Source of the DNA: Cochliopodium minus
Taxonomy: Eukaryota; Discosea; Himatismenida; Cochliopodiidae
DNA length: 12,441 nt
NCBI GenBank assembly: GCA_024220525.1
Contig: JAMYWO010000064.1
Coordinates: 8,023-20,463 of the forward strand
Reading direction: 5' to 3'
Positions 9,398 through 12,441 of this stretch are shown here, piece by piece. How positions within the stretch are numbered: position 1 is the first letter of the stretch; each line of letters begins with the position of its first letter. A program made the translations under genes and the position numbers. A model generated the notes under the pieces. That model saw only the letters and a list, made by a program, of their open reading frames with translations. It was not told the DNA's origin and searched no databases.

Positions 9398-9506
9398 GAC
9401 TAAAAGTAGACATGTCCAAAATTTACCAACTTTGTTAGCGAATATTAATTTATAACTAACAAATTTTGAACTGTTGTAAAGTTTTGAACATCTCTAGACT
9501 AAAAGT
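9398..9506. mobile_element. MITE-like 89-nt hairpin flanked by 10-bp direct repeats
   Basis: GACTAAAAGT occurs at 9398-9407 and 9497-9506. The 89 bases between form an imperfect palindrome. The left arm 9408-9438 begins AGACATGTCCAAAATTTACC and ends TTTGTTAG. The right arm 9456-9495, read on the other strand, begins AGAGATGTTCAAAACTTTAC and ends TTTGTTAG, with about ten extra bases. The loop is 9439-9455. Exact flanking repeats next to an inverted-repeat unit are the mark of a transposed non-autonomous element, and a 9-11 bp target duplication is known for Mutator-type elements. A third GACTAAAAGT at 11643-11652 has no hairpin. It could instead be a repeated regulatory motif with chance symmetry between. 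Confidence 0.55.
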
Positions 9507-9790
9507 GAAAAAAAAAAAAAATTTATATAATTTCTTCAGAAAAAACAGGTAATTTCGTTTCAAATCCACCTAAATCTGAAAATAATTTCTTTTTTCAATG
9601 ATTTTTTCAGTTTATTATAAAAATATAAAATAAAATTGAATAATTGAATTAATGAAAAAGGATCCAGAGTGTAATGATCCTAATTACAAATCATTTAAGA
9701 AATAAAGGATGAATTATTATCCTCAATCAAATTTCATTGAAAAATTTTGCATCAAATTTCTCCATTATTTCAAAATTTCAAGAATTTTTC

Positions 9791-9821
9791 CTCAAATCTT
9801 CTTGAAATAAAGTGATTTGAG
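9791..9821 (-). other. Inverted repeat near the 3' end of the intact nucleotidase gene
   Basis: CTCAAATC and GATTTGAG form a perfect 8-bp stem around a 15-nt loop, 58 to 88 nt beyond the TGA stop. It could form a hairpin in the 3' untranslated region. Short stems are expected by chance in AT-rich DNA, so the role is uncertain. Confidence 0.35.
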
Positions 9822-9878
9822 AAAGAAATGGATGTTTTAAAAAATAGTTTATAATACAAATTACATAAGATTTGAATA

Positions 9879-11535
9879 TCAGATTGAAGTGTAAGAGGAT
9901 CTTTTGAAATAAATAGAAAATAAAACAATAGATAACATTACAAAAACACCTCCCAAAGAATACAACAAGTAATAAACACCAGTTCCAGCAACAGTTTGAA
10001 CATAGTTTTGTTTAGGATAACTGTCCAACTTTAAAAGAGAAAATCCAAGAGCCCATGAAACATCATACTAAATTTAAATTTAAAAAAAAGGTCTATAATT
10101 AAGTTTTAAAAAATAAATATTAAAACTTATTTTACCCCATCTATTTTATCAGCAATTTCAATGTTTTGATTTTCATCAAAGCTAAATCCAAGCGACCAAA
10201 TTGAAGACAAGTAATAAGATTGAAAGCAAAAGTTCTCAGGAGTGTTATTGTACTTTTTGGAGTATTCGTTCAAGTCAAGAGAACACAAAGTTTGTGCTGC
10301 ATCCTTCATTTTTTTAGGAGTAGATTTGCTAAATTTAATTCCCAAAAATTTGGCAGTATTTTCAACATTGGAACCTCTCGAAATGAATTTACCTAAACAA
10401 AAATATTAGTAAAATTGCCCAAATGGATATAATATAAAACATTAATTAAAGAAAAATACCGTTCAAAGGAGGTTGATAGACATCATTAAAACCACAAGAT
10501 GTTTTGGTGCAATTTTTGTCAAACAAAGAAGAAATTATTGTTAAGCAAAGATCAGAATCAGATGTTCCCATCATATCCTTTTGAAGTGAAACACTGAACC
10601 TTTTGAAATCTTTTGGCAAGCATGGGTTCAAAACATTTCCGTTCTCATCTACTTTATCCAATTTCCTTTCAAATTGTTCTCTGGCTGAATTCATACCATA
10701 ACCCAAGTAGGAATGTTCATATAAGTTATATTTTTCACCATTGTATTCGAGCAAAGTTTCTCCTTTATGTTGGGGCACAAACACAATTTGAGTTGATGCT
10801 CCTCCAAGATCATGAACACCAACAAATGATGTTTGATTGCTTTTTTGATATTTATTATAATTAAATTTAAATTTCATTGATATTTCTTGAGGATATCTTT
10901 ACCTTTTATCATTGTTTAAAGTTTTATAAAGATGATTCACAGATAACCATAAAGATAATCCCTCATCAGATCCTTCCATAATTTTCAAATGATCTTTCCC
11001 AAATCTAAAATCAGTGAGCTTCAATCTTCTCTTAATATGACCGAGCAATGTATTGGAATCTTCTTCATTTATCAATCTCAATCCTGCAGTGGCCATCATA
11101 TAAATTGGTATTTGCTTCATTTCTTCTTTATTAACATTTTGATCAATAAAATCAAATAAGGGTTTGAGATAAGTATCTACTTCATTAAAGCTTTTTCCTG
11201 CATATTCAGATATACCTAAAGAGAGGTTATTAAAATGAAATTCCCTTTTTTATTTTTAATTAATTTACCAGGAATTACTTTTAGTTTTGATTCTTTTCCC
11301 AAACTTGTTTTGTTGTTCACATTAAAAATATATACTCTTGTTGCTGAAGATCCAGCTAAAGTAAAAAAGTAACTTTTAAAACTTTCAATAAAGTGTAAAA
11401 AAATTTGTCCAAACCATCAAACACAATTATTTTGGTAGGCAAACTTTCTGTTTTGATGATTGGTACAAGAATAAAAATTAGTATCCCAAGTAAAATCAAT
11501 GGAACACTGAAAAATAAATAAAGTGACTTGTTCAT
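9879..11535 (-). CDS. Ecto-nucleoside triphosphate diphosphohydrolase-like apyrase (GDA1/CD39 family)
   Basis: Minus-strand exons are 11535-11415, 11355-11269, 11215-10903, 10839-10460, 10392-10136 and 10067-9879: 1347 nt, 448 aa plus TGA. An N-terminal hydrophobic anchor (about 5-28) and a C-terminal membrane segment (417-440) match the two-anchor CD39 layout, with the catalytic domain outside the cell or in the lumen. ACR1 is DAGSSATR (40-47), ACR2 ATAGLR (111-116), ACR3 GSDEGLSLWLSVN with Glu154 as the expected catalytic base, and ACR4 DLGGASTQ (184-191). Paired cysteines such as CTKTSC follow in the second half. It should hydrolyse nucleoside tri- and/or diphosphates; substrate preference cannot be read here. 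It is the intact partner of the tandem duplicate at 7362-9002. An in-frame ATG at 11634 could add 33 Lys-rich residues. Confidence 0.92.
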
Positions 11536-11642
11536 GTAATATTTTTGTAAACAAAATTGGTTTTTATTGTTTTTTTTAGATTTATATTTAATTTTTAATT
11601 TTAAATAATTGAATTTTCTTGGTCCAGGAACCATAAACGATG

Positions 11643-11688
11643 GACTAAAAGTGAATATATAAAAAAAAAAGGTGGATCAAAATGGATT
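11643..11688 (-). promoter_or_regulatory. Upstream region of the intact nucleotidase gene with two recurring motifs
   Basis: GACTAAAAGT (plus strand, 11643-11652) is the third copy of the 10-mer that flanks the hairpin element between the paralogs. AATCCATTTTGATCCA on the minus strand (11673-11688) matches 15 of 16 bases of the motif at 9112-9127. A run TATATAAAAAAAAAA (11656-11670) lies between. All sit 108 to 153 nt before the ATG at 11535, or 9 to 54 nt before the ATG at 11634. A promoter role is inferred from position and recurrence. Confidence 0.45.
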
Positions 11689-11802
11689 ATCACATAAAAA
11701 ATAAAAGGAATTTCAATAAAGTATTTTTAATCGAAAAATGATTCAAAATAAATAAAAAATCACAGAAAGATTAGAAAAAAAAAAAAACAAGACTTTTCTT
11801 AC

Positions 11803-12441
11803 TCAGTTGTTATTATTGGAATTGTTTTGTTGGTTTGGATCAAAAGGAAGATTGTTGTTAAAGTTGGGAGAAAAATTTTGTAAGAAAGAGGTGGGATTAG
11901 GAGGAAGAGGAGGGGTATTATTAAGACTGCTGAGATTGTTAAGAATTTGGTTGGGATTTATTCCAAGGGAGGGATTGTTATTTAAGTTGTTAGTGTTACT
12001 AAAGTTATTGTTGTAAGGATTATTGTTTTGTTGGAACAAATTTTGGTTGTCCTGTTGCAGAGAGTTTAAATTGTTAGTATTGTTGTTGTTCATGTAAGGG
12101 TTGTTCGGGTTTTGTTGGAGGAGGGATTGCAAGTTTTGGTTTTGAATTTGGTTTTGGAGCAAAAGCAAAAGAGGATTCAATTGGTTCATTTGGTTGTTGG
12201 TTAGTTGTAAATTGGTACGGGGATCTTGAGGAATGAGCTGACTAAGAAGAGACAAAACATTATTATTATTGACATTCATATTGTTGTTGTTCAAATTATT
12301 GTTCAAATTATTGCCTTGATTATTATCCATTTGGCTTGTCTGATTGTTTAGTTGAGGAATAGATTGGTTATACATGTTTAGTTGAGAATTAAGTTGATTG
12401 CTGATGTGAGAAAGGTTTGGTTGAATAAAATTACTATTATT
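11803..12441 (-). CDS. Asparagine-rich low-complexity protein, 5' end outside window
   Basis: The minus-strand frame is open from the window edge to TGA at 11805-11803, giving 212 visible residues. It is dominated by Asn runs, with Gln, Leu, Ser and Pro. Two less monotonous patches stand out: a Leu/Gln segment containing VLSLLSQLIPQDPRTNLQ and NPLLLLLQNQIQNQNLQSLL, and a Pro stretch TPPLPPNPTSFLQNFSPNF near the end. There is no Lys and hardly any charge (a few Asp and one Arg). Such prion-like N/Q-rich regions are common in Dictyostelium-like genomes, often in RNA-binding or transcription proteins, but no domain is visible, so no function is assigned. An ATG at 12375 is internal to the open frame; the true start is probably upstream. 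It runs in tandem with the two nucleotidase genes. Confidence 0.7.
   Translation of the reverse strand, partial: NNSNFIQPNLSHISNQLNSQLNMYNQSIPQLNNQTSQMDNNQGNNLNNNLNNNNMNVNNNNVLSLLSQLIPQDPRTNLQLTNNQMNQLNPLLLLLQNQIQNQNLQSLLQQNPNNPYMNNNNTNNLNSLQQDNQNLFQQNNNPYNNNFSNTNNLNNNPSLGINPNQILNNLSSLNNTPPLPPNPTSFLQNFSPNFNNNLPFDPNQQNNSNNNN

Larger units (their letters stand above)
9003..9878. other. Spacer between the tandem nucleotidase genes
   Basis: These 876 bases lie upstream of the degenerate copy and downstream of the intact copy. They hold a possible start-site region with an in-frame ATG at 9089, the 16-nt motif shared with the paralog's upstream region (9112-9127), the hairpin element with flanking direct repeats (9398-9506), and a small inverted repeat near the upstream gene's 3' end (9791-9821). 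A 40-codon open frame from 9111 has no recognisable likeness. The rest, including 9240-9390 and 9520-9780, shows nothing I can name. Confidence 0.6.

Noticed and set aside
1-12441. CRISPR array, tRNA, rRNA or bacterial operon features
   Set aside because: No spaced repeat array, cloverleaf or ribosomal RNA core sequence was seen, and the spliced genes are plainly eukaryotic.

Overview
This is a eukaryotic nuclear window, very AT-rich and of draft quality (one ambiguous base, n, at 1006). Every multi-exon gene is cut by short, A/T-loaded GT-AG introns, and each gene model below closes exactly in frame across its introns. TAA and TGA act as stops, so the standard code fits. One protein is extremely asparagine-rich. 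These traits suggest an AT-rich free-living protist (amoebozoan- or heterolobosean-like) or possibly an early-diverging fungus; the sequence alone does not decide. A family III CoA-transferase with a mitochondrial-type leader argues for aerobic mitochondria.

Layout. Positions 1-1033 (+) carry the 3' part of an ATP-grasp (D-Ala-D-Ala ligase-like) gene that stops early beside the n. Positions 1322-3521 (+) hold a complete nine-exon gene for a mitochondrial succinyl-CoA:glutarate CoA-transferase-like enzyme (432 aa). Positions 3981-7202 (+) hold a complete seven-exon gene for a USP36/USP42-type ubiquitin hydrolase (650 aa). After a 159-nt convergent gap the strand switches. Two tandem paralogous GDA1/CD39-type nucleoside phosphatase genes lie on the minus strand at 7362-9002 (459 aa, four exons) and 9879-11535 (448 aa, six exons), followed by the 3' end of an Asn-rich gene at 11803 to beyond the window end.

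The genes do not form an obvious pathway. The most interesting part is the nucleotidase pair. The upstream copy (9879-11535) keeps the apyrase signature motifs. The other (7362-9002) is fully open and keeps both membrane anchors and the cysteine pattern, but has lost the diagnostic residues of ACR1, ACR2 and ACR4, so it looks like a pseudoenzyme. It also lacks the two 3'-most introns of its sister, while one C-terminal segment stays nearly identical in DNA. Both genes share a 16-nt upstream motif and an aligned in-frame upstream ATG. Between them sits an 89-nt imperfect hairpin bracketed by a perfect 10-bp direct repeat, with what looks like the matching unoccupied site upstream of the other copy; this resembles a small MITE insertion.
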